Shown: positions 34,339 through 45,028, counted from the first letter of the stretch. The stretch is 64,000 nt of DNA from Prochilodus magdalenae (GCA_024036415.1 JAMWET010001267.1:37501-101500), one strand, 5' to 3'. The notes: generated from the sequence alone by a model not told the origin. Made by a program: numbers and translations.

Positions 34339-35632
34339 CGAGCTTCAGGTTTATTTGTCATTTGCGCCACATCTCAGAACATTAATGCGTTGAACTGCTT
34401 GTGGTGAGGCTCAGGGTGATGCTCTACAGCAGGACAGCACTATATACATATTAAAATAAAGAGATATAAAAGATATATATATATATAATAAATACAGAAT
34501 ACACAACATATACACACAATACAGAATATATAGAGACAGGTGGATCTGTAGAAATTCTCTGATATGTACAATTATTAGACAAGTATAGTCTGAGAGGGCG
34601 GAGCTATAATATAAATATATATATATATATTTACTATATATATTTCTGTTTAAAGTGACTCAGTGATGTTGTCCATAGCGGTGATATATAAGAGTATTAA
34701 TAATAATAAAGTGTCAAAGTGCAGTAGTATTGGTGGTGTTCGCGGTATTGGTGGTGTTGGCGGTATTGACAGTATTGTTGGTGTTGATGGTGTTGGCGGT
34801 GTTGGTGGTGTTGGTAGTATTGGTGGTATTGGTAGTATTGGTGTTGTTGATGGTGTTGGTGGTATTGGCGGTGTTGTGGTGTTGGCAGTATTGGTGGTGT
34901 TGATGGTGTTGATGGTGTTATTGGTGGTGTTGTGGTGTTGGCGGTATTGGTGATGTTGGTGGTATTGGCTGTGTTGTGGTGTTGGCAGTATTGGTGGTAT
35001 TGGCAGTATTGGTATTGTTGGTGATGTTGGTGGTATTGGCAGTATTGGTGGTGTTGATGGTGTTGCTGGTGTTAATGGTGGTGTTGGTGGTATTGGCAGT
35101 ATTGATGGTGTTGGCGGTATTGGTGGTGTCGATGGTGTTGGCGGTATTGATGGTATTGGTGGTGTGGTGGTGTTGTGGTGTTGGCGGTATTGGTAGTGTT
35201 GGCGGTATTGGTGGTATTGGTAGTGTTGGCGGTATTTGGTGGTGTTGATGGTGTTATTGGTGGTGTTGATGGTGTTATTGGTAGTGTTGGCGGTATTGGT
35301 GGTGTTGGTGGTATTGGCGGTATTGGTAGTGTTGGCGGTATTGGTGGTGTCGATGGTGGTATTGGTGGTGTTGATGGTGTTATTGGTGGTGTTGGTGGTA
35401 TTGGCAGTATTGGTGGTGTTGGTGATGTTGGTGGTGTTAATGGCGGTATTGGTGGTGTTGGTGGTATTGGCAGTATTGATGGTGTTGGAGGTATTGGTGG
35501 TGTTGTGGTGTTGGCGGTATTGGTGGTGTTGGCGGTGTTGGTAGTGTTGGCGGTATTGGTGGTGTTGGTGGTATTGGTGAAAGCCTCACAGCTTGTTCAG
35601 GAACCTGATGGTTTATGGGTAAAAACAGTTCA
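34339..35632 (-). mobile_element. LINE 3' end, inverted copy
   Basis: On the minus strand this starts with the end of an ORF (TGAACTGTTTTTACCC, AGGTTCCTGAACAAGCTGTG) near 35632-35590, passes through the GTT/ATT-type array, then an AT-rich 3' UTR, and ends with GACAAATAAACCTGAAGC at 34341-34363. The same landmarks occur in the same order on the plus strand at 36845-37640. Shared pieces include the 25-base segment 34422-34446, the GAGGGCGGAGCTATAATA block and GTGACTCAGTGATGTTGTCC. Confidence 0.75.
34724..35580 (-). repeat. GGTGTTGGTGGTATT-type array
   Basis: About 850 bp of GGTGTTGGTGGTATTGGC and related hexamer mixtures, inside the LINE 3' UTR. The repeat is a multiple of three, so Gly/Val/Ile frames stay open. 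They are not genes. Confidence 0.93.
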
Positions 35633-36199
35633 TTAGCATTTGTTCTGTTTCTGTTCAGTCCTGTTGTACATTAACACATTAAGTGTTGGTAACTGTGTGT
35701 GTTTGGTTTTAGTAGAACAGATTTCCATGCCTCAGTTTCCCTACAACACATTGTTCTCTGTACTGTACATCCCTATACTCTATACTGCACAGAGTGCCAA
35801 GCTAGCCGGTAGGCGGGCAATAAGGATTGTGCTATGTGATGACATCACCATGTAACAGAGAAAAGGCTGGAATTCCAACAAGCCGTTTGAGGGAGCTGGG
35901 AAAAGTGGTTTCTGTGGTGTGTCCTTTGGCCTTTAGAACTTTGTAGAGAGGGAGAGGAAAACCGGAACAACAGGAAAGCCTCTCCTTAACGTTAAAGGTG
36001 CAGCCGCCATGTCATTAGTAGCCAAGATTTTTATTGGGTTCCTATAGACCTTTCTCACAGTCCCTGCATTATGACGTCCAGCTCATAACCTGTACTCGCT
36101 GGATTTCAGCCTCCTTCAGCACGGCCAACAGGAGAGCAGCTGGCTTAACTGCAGGTCCTTCCAATGTGGAGACAAGGCTAGTTTGACTAGGTCAAAGTT
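35633..36199. other. Sequence between inverted LINE ends
   Basis: Ordinary sequence between the two LINE 3' ends. No gene or repeat identified. Confidence 0.35.
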
Positions 36200-36478
36200 G
36201 ATGGTGCGGTAGGGGTGGAGGTGGAGTGACACCAGGTCTTCTGGACGTGTGACAAGAACCGTTCACCTTGGTGCTGAGCCCATTGCCTCCACACACAGAT
36301 TCGTTGGGCGTCTCCACCAAGACTAAAGTGGGACTCGTCACTGAAGATGACCCGCTGCCATTCTGAGTCACTCCATGACAGTCTGGTACGACGCCACTGC
36401 AGTGTTTGGTGACAGTGACGTGGTGTTAAGGGTCGTCACTGTAACGACATGCATGTAGTCCTGCGTGGTGCAGCCGTG
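36200..36478 (-). mobile_element. Tc1-like deletion derivative, fragment
   Basis: Inverse complement of the family from the GCACCATC region back to CTGCACCACGCAGGACTACA. It crosses the shared deletion junction (GTGACACCAGGTCTTCTGGA). It retains FSDESHF-type codons at about 36320-36340. Both termini are missing, and its 5' end is cut by the MITE at 36479. Confidence 0.8.
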
Positions 36479-36622
36479 CTCAACCCTGATCCTGGAGGCA
36501 CCCCACACCCCCTGCAACTCTGGAAGGGCTTGTTAAGGAGCTAATAAGTTGAATTAGGTGGGCTGGGAGCAGGGAACGCACTACACTGCAGGGCAAGGTG
36601 CCTCCAGGGCCAAGGTTGAGAA
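36479..36622. mobile_element. Short hAT-like MITE
   Basis: About 140 bp with inverted ends: CTCAACCCTGATCCTGGAGG on the left and, inverted from the right, CTCAACCTTGGCCCTGGAGG. This end sequence is familiar from abundant small hAT-type elements of teleosts. A fragment of the same family occurs at 37640-37716. Confidence 0.65.
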
Positions 36623-36914
36623 ACCCTGTCCATTGGTCACCAACCCTGGTCCTGGAGATACAAGAGAGGGGTTTCTGATAACGTGGCCAGGAAGTACATA
36701 ATACAGACCCGTGTACAGACTGGTAGACATCTACCAGTCCCGCTGCCTGAGGAAAATCCAAAAGATCCGGATGGACTGTAGCCATACAGCACATGGTCTG
36801 TTCACCTTACTGCCATCAGGCTGTAGGTACCGCAGCATCCAGGTTAGAACAAACTGGCTACTGAACAGTTCCTACCCACAAGCCATCAGCTTCCTGAACA
36901 AGTTGTGAGCCTTT

Positions 36915-37275
36915 CACCAACACTACCAACACCAGCAACACCACCAATACCGCCTATACCGCAAATACCACCAATACCACCAACATCACCAATACCACCA
37001 ACACCACCAATACCTCCAACACCACCAACATCACCAATACCGCCTATACCGCAAATACCACCAACACTACCAACACTACCAACACTACCAACACCACCAA
37101 CACCACCAACACCACCAACACCACCAATACCACCAACACCACCAATACCACCATTATCACCAATACCACCAACACCACCAATACCACCATTATCACCAAT
37201 ACAGCCTACACCGCCAGTACCACCAATACCACTAAAACCAACAATACCACCATTATCACCAACACCACCATCACC
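36915..37275 (+). repeat. ACCACCAATACC-type array
   Basis: The inverse complement of the array at 34724-35580. Units alternate ACCAATACC and ACCAACACC. Open Pro/Ile/Thr frames are artefacts. Confidence 0.93.
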
Positions 37276-37287
37276 ACTCCACTCGGA

Positions 37288-37296
37288 CACATTATT

Positions 37297-37343
<47 letters not shown>
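37288..37343 (+). repeat. TAA microsatellite
   Basis: About 16 AAT/TAA units. Confidence 0.95.
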
Positions 37344-37345
<2 letters not shown>

Positions 37346-37639
37346 TTTCTCCATTATGGACAACATCACTGAGTCACATTAAACATACTGTTTAAACATA
37401 TACTGTATATACATATTTATATTATAGCTCCGCCCTCTCAGACTATCATTGTCTAATAAATCTACATATCCGAGAATTTCTACAGACCCCTCATGTCTCT
37501 GTATATTCTATATTCTGTGTATTTATTTAATATAACTTTTATATGTTTAGTATGTATATAGTGCTGTCCTGCTGTAGAGCATCAACCTGAGCCTCAACAC
37601 AAGCCTTTCAATGCATGAATGACAAATAAACCTGAACCT

Positions 37640-37716
37640 TGACCCTGCCACTCTGGTAGGGCTTGTTGATGGAAGGACTTGCAGGCCGGCATGCCTTCAG
37701 GGCCACAGCTGAGAAG
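37640..37716 (+). mobile_element. hAT-like MITE fragment
   Basis: GGTAGGGCTTGTTGATGGAA and CCTTCAGGGCCACAGCTGAG, then AAGCCCTG, match the right half of the MITE at 36479. It lies directly after the LINE tail. Confidence 0.5.
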
Positions 37717-38445
37717 CCCTGGGTATCCTGGCCTGGCCTGTAGGAGTGAGACAGGCTACTCAGCAGTGTGTATCCCAGGCTCAGCTGAAGCTGCAGACAC
37801 AAACACAGTAGCAGTGTGAAAACGGCAAATAAGACAGCTTCAATCTCAAACCTGAAGATGGCCATTAGCTCGGAATCAGACGCTTTCACAGATGAGTGTC
37901 CCACAAGGTCAGATACCTTTCAGGAAGAAAAGCCAGCTGAAAGCATGAGGGGGAGATGGGGGGAGGAGGAGGAGAAGAGGACTGTAGGATTTCGCTGGAA
38001 TAGGAGCAGCGATACACTGCAGATTTCCTTGCTAATCCGCAGGTCTGGACAGTAAATGAATTTTGGCTGCTGTGTCCGCGGAATGGGGCTGAATGCTGCG
38101 GTATTCCCGCTAACCGTGTGGAGCTGGTAGCGACATGAACCTGAATCCGTTCTGATGAGGGGAATCCTGTTCTCACTGGTAACCAGGAACCCTCTAAATA
38201 ATCTTCCACTGACCAGTAAATGACCGATAACTGACCGATCTGTATCACCATGGTTCTCTCCTCTCTAAACTGGGCGGTCCTAATCTTGGGTATCGCTTTC
38301 ATAAGCCTTCCCCTGGCCAATCACAAGGCTGACCTCTCTGGCAACACACACACAGAACTGTCAGTCAGAGAAGCTTAGCGAGCTAAAGCTAACCAGCATC
38401 ACCAACAGCTAGCAAGCTGGACCTCCTGTCTGTAGCTGCCTGTCA
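37717..38445. other. Unannotated sequence
   Basis: Mixed sequence, with a purine-rich block at 37945-37985. Frames of 79 and 144 codons on opposite strands overlap, and neither has a known motif. Confidence 0.35.
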
Positions 38446-39500
38446 GTCCCTCATTCCTTTATCCATCACTAACACTGCTCCTTCATCCCTTCATTCCTTT
38501 ATCCATCACTAACACTGCTCCTTCATCCCTTCATTCCTTTATCCATCACCAACACTGCTCCTTCATCCCTTCATTCCTTTATCCATCACCAACACTGCTC
38601 CTTCATCCCTTCATTCCTTTATCATCACCAACACTGCTCCTTCATCCCTTCATTCCTGTATCCATCCCAACACTGTTCCTTCATCCCTTCATTCCTGTAT
38701 CCATCCCAACACTGTTCCTTCATCCCTTCATTCCTTTATCCATCACCAACACTGCTCCTTCATTCCTTTATCCATCACCAACACTGCTCCTTCATCCCTT
38801 CATTCCTGTATCCATCCCAACACTGTTCCTTCATCCCTTCATTCCTTTATCCATCACCAACACTGCTCCTTCATTCCTTTATCCATCACCAACACTGCTC
38901 CTTCATCCCTTCATTCCTTTATCCATCACCAACACTGTTCCTTCATCCCTTCATTCCTTTATCCATCACCAACACTGTTCCTACATCCCTTCATTCCTTT
39001 ATCCATCACCAACACTGCTCCTTCATTCCTTCATTCCTTTATCCATCACCAACACTGTTCTTTCACCACTTCATTCCTTTATCCATTACTAACACTGTTC
39101 CTTCATCCCTTCATTCCTTTGTCCTTCACCAACACTGTTCCTTCATCCCTTCATTCCTTTATCCATCACCAACACTGCTCCTTCATCCCTTTATCCATCA
39201 CCAACACTGCTCCTTCATCCCTTCGTTCCTTTATCCATCACCAACACTGTTTTTTCACCACTTCATTCCTTTATCCATTACTAACACTGTTCCTTCATCC
39301 CTTCATTCCTTTGTCCTTCACCAACACTCCTATTAAATCTCTTCACTCCTTTATCAATACTCAACACTGTTCCTTCATCCTTTCATTGTTTTATCCATCA
39401 CCAATATTGTTCCGTCATCCGTTCACTACTTTATCCTTCACTAATATTGTTTATTCATTCCTTTATCCTTCAACAACACTATTCCTTCATTCCTTCATTC
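38446..39500 (+). repeat. 40-bp minisatellite
   Basis: About 25 copies of a 40-bp unit, TTCATTCCTTTATCCATCAC then CAACACTGCTCCTTCATCCC. The array contains deletions of part of the unit and variant types (TGTATCCATCCCAAC, TGTCCTTCACC) that recur in blocks. The last 200 bp are degenerate. Confidence 0.95.
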
Positions 39501-40319
39501 CAGTATTATACATATTACCTGATTAACAGGTGTGTAAGGCAGCCAAGACACTGATTCATGCACAACAAGGGGTCATGAGGTCTTGGCCATTCTGGCCCAT
39601 GTATTTAGTCCCACCCATTAGAAATCAAAGAATGACTGACAGATTCCTATTTGGATGATTTCTAGTTATACGTGTCAGGACTTCAGGTCAGTCCTAACCA
39701 ATGGGAGAGCTCACTTGGCTGTAGCTGTATACATGCTTGTGTTGGACTTCCTGCTCCATGTAACCCTTTGGTTTCTATCGTATCAATACATTAGGAGTCT
39801 GAATGTGCTACACCTGCCTGTTAAAAGGCCACGACCACAGGCCTTTATTTCCTGAACATCTCTGGGTCCCAGTAGCTGTGTGCAGGATCTGGAAGTGAGT
39901 CAGTGTGTTTGGAGGTGTTTACAGGTCATTACTCCTTACGGATCATTACAGCCTCCAGGCTGACCTCCCTGACCGCAGCACTCCTCAGTTCATCAAATCA
40001 CTAACGGTCTCCCCGCTGTGTCCCGATCTGCCCCGCACGCTGCACATTTTACTGCTGATTTAGGTGGGCTACACACCAGTGGGCAGTCCAGGGTCAGCAG
40101 GGTGGTGACCACTAACATCTATCTCTACCTTACACTGGCATCAGAACAAAAGACTGAAAACAACCAATTAAATATTAGGAGCGTTTTCTGGCCAATCGAA
40201 ACAGCGACCCTCCGGTTGTGACATTGTGGTCACAAATGGCCAAACGCGGTCTGCAATCTGTGGTCGAGACTGAGCTGAAGTCAGCGTTCAGTTTACCCCC
40301 TCATTGTTCAAATTTAGTT
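39501..40319. other. Unannotated sequence
   Basis: About 800 bp of ordinary sequence. No gene or repeat recognised. Confidence 0.4.
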
Positions 40320-41175
40320 GTGAAGTGGTGATTTTAGTGTTAATGGTGATTTTAGTGTTCGAGGTGATTTAAGTATTTAGCGTTAAGTTAAGCGGAAGTG
40401 TTGGTTTTAGTGTTAGTGATGTTTTGGGTGTTTTGAGTATTAATGTGATTAAAGTATTAGGCCTTGATTTAAGCACTAACATTGATGTGTTAGAGGTGAT
40501 TAAAGCATTAGTGGTAATTATAGTGTTGGTGGTGTTTGGCATTAGAGGTGATTGAAGGATTAGGCATTGATTTAAGCACTAACATTGGTGTAAGTGTTAG
40601 TGGTAATTTAAGCATTAGTGGTAATTGTAGTGTTGGTGGTGTTTTGGCATTCGAAGTGATTGAAGGATTAGGCATTGACTTAAGCACTAACATTGATGTA
40701 AGTGTTAGTGGTGATTGAATCATTAATAGTAATTGTAGTGTTGGTGGTGTTTGGCAGTAGAGGTGATTTAAGGATTAGATGTTGATTTAAGCACTAACAT
40801 TGATGTAAGTGTTAGTGGTGATTTAAGCACTAGTATTGGTATAAGTGTTAGTGGTGATTAAAGCATTAGTGGTAATTATAGTGTTGGTGGTGTTTGGCAT
40901 TAGAGGTGATTTAAGGATTAGACGTTGATTTAAGCACTAACATTGATGTAAGTGTTAGTGGTAATTTAAGCATTAGTGGTAATTATAGTGTTGGTGGTGT
41001 TTTGGCATCAGAGTTGATTTAGGTATTGCCATTGATGTATGTGTTAGCGTTGATGTAAGTGGTAGCAGTGATCGAAGCGTCAGTGTTAATTTTAGTGTTA
41101 GTGGTAGTGTAAACTGTAAAAAGTGTTAGTGATATTCGAAGTGATTGAAGTGTTAGTGTTGCTTTTAGCTGTTGT
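40320..41175 (+). repeat. About 107-bp composite minisatellite
   Basis: Higher-order copies start at AGTGGTAATTATAGTGTTGG near 40510, 40617, 40727, 40869 and 40975. Each contains GTGATTGAAGGATTAGGC and GATTTAAGCACTAACATTG modules. One copy is enlarged to about 142 bp by an extra ACTAGTATTGGTATAAGTG module. The flanks hold degraded short units (GATTTTAGTGTTA). Confidence 0.9.
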
Positions 41176-42060
41176 TGTATCTATCACTGCCACACCCCCT
41201 CAGACCAAATATACAACATACAGTCCCCCACATTAACGCTATGTTAAGTAAACAGCGGGAACATTGTAGAAAGGTGCTGCGGTGTTAATGGTTTGTGTTG
41301 CTGGGTTAATCCACGGGACAGTACAATAAAACTACATCACCGTCATTGTGGAGAACCAGTTTGGCCTCCATCTCCTCCATTCTGCTTTTCACTTCTCGCT
41401 CTCCGTCCGGATTTCACACGTCACCTGACTCGCAGGAATGCAGACTACCTGTAGTGAAGCTCTGTGGAACTTTGAACACACTTCTTGCTGTAAAACTTAA
41501 TAAAGAGTTTTATTGCGGCTCAAGGCTCCGAGACAATGCCACATCCACCTCCACGGAGGGGTGTTAATTCAACAGTCTACACCGGGTCGCCCTTATTAAC
41601 ACTACTAACACTTCAAACATATTCACTTCAGTCCAGCGCTGGAGGTTAAGTCATTAAAGGCTCAGGGGAGTTGGTTATTAGGGCCGTGGTGGAGGTAAGG
41701 GGATGGTTAGATGGTGATGAATGTGTAGAGAAGTGTGTGTAGCGAAGGTAAGAGAGTCTGATAGGGAAGGTGAAGGTAACAGGAGCTTGTGCTCCGCCAG
41801 CCTATGGCCCAGTCACTGTGCCATCACCACATTAGACACATACAGCACAGTTAGGGTGCCCCACTACCGGCCAAAAGTTTGGAGACGCACAACTACATGA
41901 ATCCTGGTGGTGGTCTTAAAGACTCTACAGTCTTACACTTTACAGCTCCAACCGGTGAGAGTCTGAACCAGTCCATATCCTGATACACCACAGTATGATA
42001 TTTCTCCATATCTCCACCTCTAATAAACACCCATCAGCCAATACATTTAAACCACCTCCA
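41176..42060. other. Unannotated sequence
   Basis: No secure gene. A short minus-strand frame at about 41310-41430 contains EVKSRMEEMEAKLVLHNDG, which has a protein-like composition. It has no clear splice sites, and I could not match it to any family. Confidence 0.3.
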
Positions 42061-42528
42061 CTATCTACACTCACTGTCCAGCTTATCAGCCCCACTGACC
42101 ATACAGGACACTCTGTAGGTGTACAGGTCCAGACTGTAGTCCATCTGTTTCTCTGTGTACTGTATTACCCTGTTCTTCAATGGTCAGGACCCCCACTGGA
42201 CCACCACAGAGCAGGTATGATGTGGGTGGTGGATCATTCTCAGCACTGCAGTGACACTGACGTGGTGGTGGTGTTAGTGTGTGTGGTGCTGGTGTGAGTG
42301 GATCAGACACAGCAGTGCTGCTGGAGTGTTGAGACACTGTGTCCACTCACTGTCCACTCTATTAGACACTCCTACCTGGCTGGTCCACCTTGTAGATGGA
42401 CAGTCAGAGACGATAGCTCATCTGCTGCTGCACAGTGCAGTGTTGGGCATCCTCTAGTCCTTCATTAGTGTCCACAGGACGCTGCCCACAGGACGCTGTC
42501 CACAGTACACCACCCACAGGACAGCCGT
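42061..42528 (+). mobile_element. Fold-back MITE, left half
   Basis: Complete left arm from CTATCTACACTCACTGTCCA, through GGATCAGACACAGCAGTGCT, to the centre with GGACGCTGCCCACA units. The right arm is missing. At 42528 it joins a minus-strand Tc1-like 5' piece. Confidence 0.85.
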
Positions 42529-42800
42529 GGTGCTGGCACTAATAGGATGACTCCTCCTACTCCATTGCTGCTCGCTGAATGTCTGCAACTGTGGCTATTG
42601 GGTCACTCCACACCTGTCAAACAATCCGTCAGTTCCCTCTCTCTATGTGTTAAGTAGCTTTCCCAGATCCTTCACATCGCTGGTGCATGCCTTCTTCTAT
42701 TCACTGCTGTCAACAGTAGGATCCACATGACTTGCTGTGGCACTGCTGCCGTCGAGAAGACCATCCAGCTTCCCGGAGCCATATCCTGCGACCCCTCTCG
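42290..42800 (+). repeat. Segmental duplication, copy A
   Basis: A composite of MITE centre plus truncated Tc1-like piece, similar to 43396-43905 including the joint GGACAGCCGTGGTGCTGG. Confidence 0.75.
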
Positions 42801-42965
42801 TTCGTAAAGGATGCTACCAGCCGCACAAGTCAGAATGGAAAGCATGCACAAAAGGACAACCTTATACAGGCAGTCAGGTTCAACAACAAGGCCCGTTCTT
42901 GGTTACGTCACATGCATGTCTCACAATGTCAAACCTCCCCACCAAGTTTCGTTCCTGAGGGTTGA
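42529..42965 (-). mobile_element. Tc1-like 5' part
   Basis: Read on the minus strand from 42965: AATCAACCCTCAGGAACGAA (5' end), GGTTTGACATTGTGAGACAT, GTAGCATCCTTTACGAACGA, then a block equal to the one at 1755-1945 and 43641-43905. This stretch is longer than the 5' part of the short derivatives and may include the transposase start, but stops interrupt it. The element stops at a TTAGTGCCAGCACC block at 42528. Confidence 0.6.
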
Positions 42966-43395
42966 TTGCTGATACTGAAGGTGATCAGATGAATCTACAG
43001 CGTGAAGGCTCAGACAGGGGAAAGAATCGATCAGCTTGAATGCGCTGAAACTGAGCTCAGCTGGACGAGGGTTTGGAGCGATGCCGTTGGTCACAGAGCT
43101 TCATTCATTAAGATTTTCATTGTCCTGGAACATGTACGAAATGGCTTTATGATTTCTGTGTAAATATGGAAGCCAAGTTCTGCAGGCTGCTGATGCGAGG
43201 AGAAGCTGAGGATTGGAGCGCTTTCAGGTGGAGCCTGCCAGAGAGGCTTTTAACACCTCGCTGTATTCAGACTCGCACTTTAACACTAACACAGGCACAC
43301 GCAGGCTCGGGTGTTCAGGGTGCGGGATCTGATGTAGTACACACATGAGCGTCTACATCTGTCCTGTCTGTCCTGTATGTGTCATAGGGTTGTGA
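42966..43395. other. Unannotated spacer in duplication
   Basis: Ordinary sequence between the two duplicated composites. No gene recognised. Confidence 0.4.
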
Positions 43396-43905
43396 ACTGA
43401 CACTGACGTGGTGGTGTGTTAGTGTGTGTGGTGCTGGTGTGAGTGGATCAGACACAGCAGTGCTGCTGGAGTGTTTAGACACTGTGTCCACTCACTGTCC
43501 ACTCTATTAGACACTCCTACCTTGCTGGTCCACCTTGTAGTTGGACAGTCAGAGACGATAGCTCATCTGCTGCTGCACAGTGCAGTGTTGGTCATCCTCT
43601 AGTCCTTCAGCAGTGGACACAGGACGCTGCCCACAGGACAGCCGTGGTGCTGGCACTAACAGGATGACTTGTAGGGCAACGCTGATCGCGGAATGTTCGC
43701 AACTGTGGCTATTGGGTCACTCCACACATCTCAGACAATCCGTCAGTTCCCTCTCTCTGTGTGTTAAGTAACTCTCCCAGATCCTTCACGTCGCTGGTGC
43801 ATGCCTTCTTCTATTCAAAGCCAAAAGCGTGCTATAGTAGGATCCACACAGCTGCCGTGGCACCATAACATGCCGAGAAGACCATCCAGCTTCTGGCCCT
43901 CAAAG
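43396..43905 (+). repeat. Segmental duplication, copy B
   Basis: 43396-43640 is fold-back MITE (starting mid-arm at ACTGACACTGACGTGGTGG). 43641-43905 is minus-strand Tc1-like sequence (GGCTATTGGGTCACTCCACA, TCGCTGGTGCATGCCTTCTT, GAGAAGACCATCCAGCTT). The joint between them is identical to copy A. Confidence 0.75.
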
Positions 43906-44037
43906 ACCTGTTAGTCCGCCTCTAAAAACTCCACCCCCACTCCACCTATTATTCTAAATTAGAAGCACCTGTTGGAGGTCGTTAGCTGCATAAAGACCTG
44001 TCCACCCCACACCATCAGTAAGACTCCAACTACTAAC
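43906..44037 (+). mobile_element. Tc1-like 5' UTR, lineage 4
   Basis: GTTGGAGGTCGTTAGCTGCA, TAAAGACCTGTCCACCCC and CAGTAAGACTCCAACTACTA match the leader of the Tc1 lineage whose transposase starts [12 protein letters not shown]. The outer inverted repeat was not found. Confidence 0.65.
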
Positions 44038-44427
44038 ATGGCTAAGACCAAAGAGCTGTCCAAAGACACCAGAGACAAAACTGTTGACCTCCACAAGGCT
44101 AAAGAGGGCTACGGGGCAACTGCCAACCAGCTTGGTGAAGAAAGATCAACTGTTGGAGCAATTATTAGAAAATGGGAGGAGCTAAACATGACTGTCCATC
44201 TCCCTCGGACTGGGGCTCCACACAAGATCTCACCTCGTGGCGTGTCAGTGATCCTACGAAAGGTGAGGAATCGGCCCAGAACTACACGGGAGGAGCTGGT
44301 CAATGACCTGAGGAGAGCTGGCACCACCGTTTCCAAGGTTACCGTGGGTAATACACCAAGACCTCATAGTTTAAAGTCCTGCATGGCACGGAAGGCTCCC
44401 CTGCTTAAAACAGCACACGTCCAATAA
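44038..44427 (+). pseudogene. Tc1-like transposase N-terminal half
   Basis: An open frame of 129 codons beginning [20 protein letters not shown]. This is the DNA-binding half of a Tc1-like transposase: a first helix-turn-helix (residues about 10-55, including [20 protein letters not shown]), the linker [12 protein letters not shown], and a second helix-turn-helix (residues about 70-115, [17 protein letters not shown]). The start codon sits in the usual context, 9 bases after ACTCCAACTAC. Intact family members are about 340 residues. Here the frame stops soon after PLLKTAHVQ, because the sequence switches into a different Tc1 lineage at 44415-44423. The catalytic DDE domain is missing, so no transposition activity is expected. 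A truncated DNA-binding protein is conceivable but unsupported. Confidence 0.85.
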
Positions 44428-44520
44428 GGCCTGGTGTCGCTCCACCTTCGCCCCTACCACACATTCTGCAGGAACTGTGTGTGAGTATTCAAGCTGCCTG
44501 GTATGTTCTACATCTCTGCA
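44415..44520 (+). mobile_element. Fused 3' fragment of Tc1 derivative
   Basis: From ACACGTCCA onward the sequence follows the deletion-derivative family: AAGGCCTGGTGTCGCTCCAC, TTCTGCAGGAACTGTGTG, TTCAAGCTGCCTGG. After about 44490 similarity fades. Confidence 0.7.
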
Positions 44521-44998
44521 TGGCAGATATGGAAACCGTTGTGGTCTGGTTAGTGGTCTGGTCTCCCAACGGCCCAGACCACCATCCAGACACGAATGGC
44601 AAGCCGTATGTCAGAATGTGAATACTAGAACTGAGGTGCAGTAGCATGTGCAGGAGGCATTGTGTAAGTGTACAGTGCGTTGAGGTAGTCAGGTGTGCGG
44701 TAGTATGTGGTTGTAAACGGTATAAGATATATGAAGTGTACAGTGCAGGCAGGAGAACAGCAGCTCAGCGTTCAGGTGAACAGCTTAACATCTTAGAGGA
44801 GCAGTAGAGAGGATCGTTTGGTTCACCGACAAGCACAAGCAGCTCCCACCGTGTCCTAGTCCACCGTCCAGGCACAGCGCAGGACTGCACACGGACCGGT
44901 ACGACAACAGTCCTTAACACTACATGAGGGAGAGAGAGAGGTGTTAGAAAGAAGGACAGTGTGGTAGAGAGAGAACAGAGAGTAATGGGAGTGTGAGT
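44521..44998. other. Degraded Tc1 sequence and flank
   Basis: At about 44545-44625 AACGGCCCAGACCACCATCC hints at degraded transposase 3' sequence. GCGCAGGACTGCACACGGAC then CAGTCCTTAACACTACAT at 44876-44926 resembles the CGCAGGACTACATGCACAC ... GTCCTTAACACCACGT block of the derivative family. The rest is unassigned. Confidence 0.4.
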
Positions 44999-45028
44999 GC
45001 AATCCAGGCTAGGTGTGTCAGAGGTGTG
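44999..45028 (+). repeat. 30-bp direct repeat, left of array
   Basis: The 30 bases beginning GCAATCCAGGCTAGGTGTGT recur exactly at 46786-46815 and bracket the GTGA-rich array. Confidence 0.9.

Larger units (their letters stand above)
36690..37640 (+). mobile_element. LINE 3' end, plus copy
   Basis: Begins with the C-terminal codons of an ORF2-like protein in a 65-codon frame at 36711-36908: SHTAHGLFTLLPSGCRYRSI, later NSSYPQAISFLNKL. LLPSGxRYRSI...R...LLNS.YPQAI is a conserved LINE C-terminal pattern. The 3' UTR contains a CCACCAATACCACCAACA-type array (36915-37275), a TAA microsatellite (37290-37342) and an AT-rich end, finishing GACAAATAAACCTGAACC. Confidence 0.75.

Noticed and set aside
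34339..37640. Single twin-primed LINE insertion
   Set aside because: Twin priming inverts only a 5' segment and leaves one tail, whereas both arms here have a complete 3' end.
41310..41430. Minus-strand frame containing EVKSRMEEMEAKLVLHNDG
   Set aside because: Short, with no family match and no convincing splice sites.
44038..44427. Domesticated DNA-binding protein from a Tc1 transposase
   Set aside because: The intact frame could invite this idea, but it ends at a chimeric joint and there is no evidence of expression or conservation.
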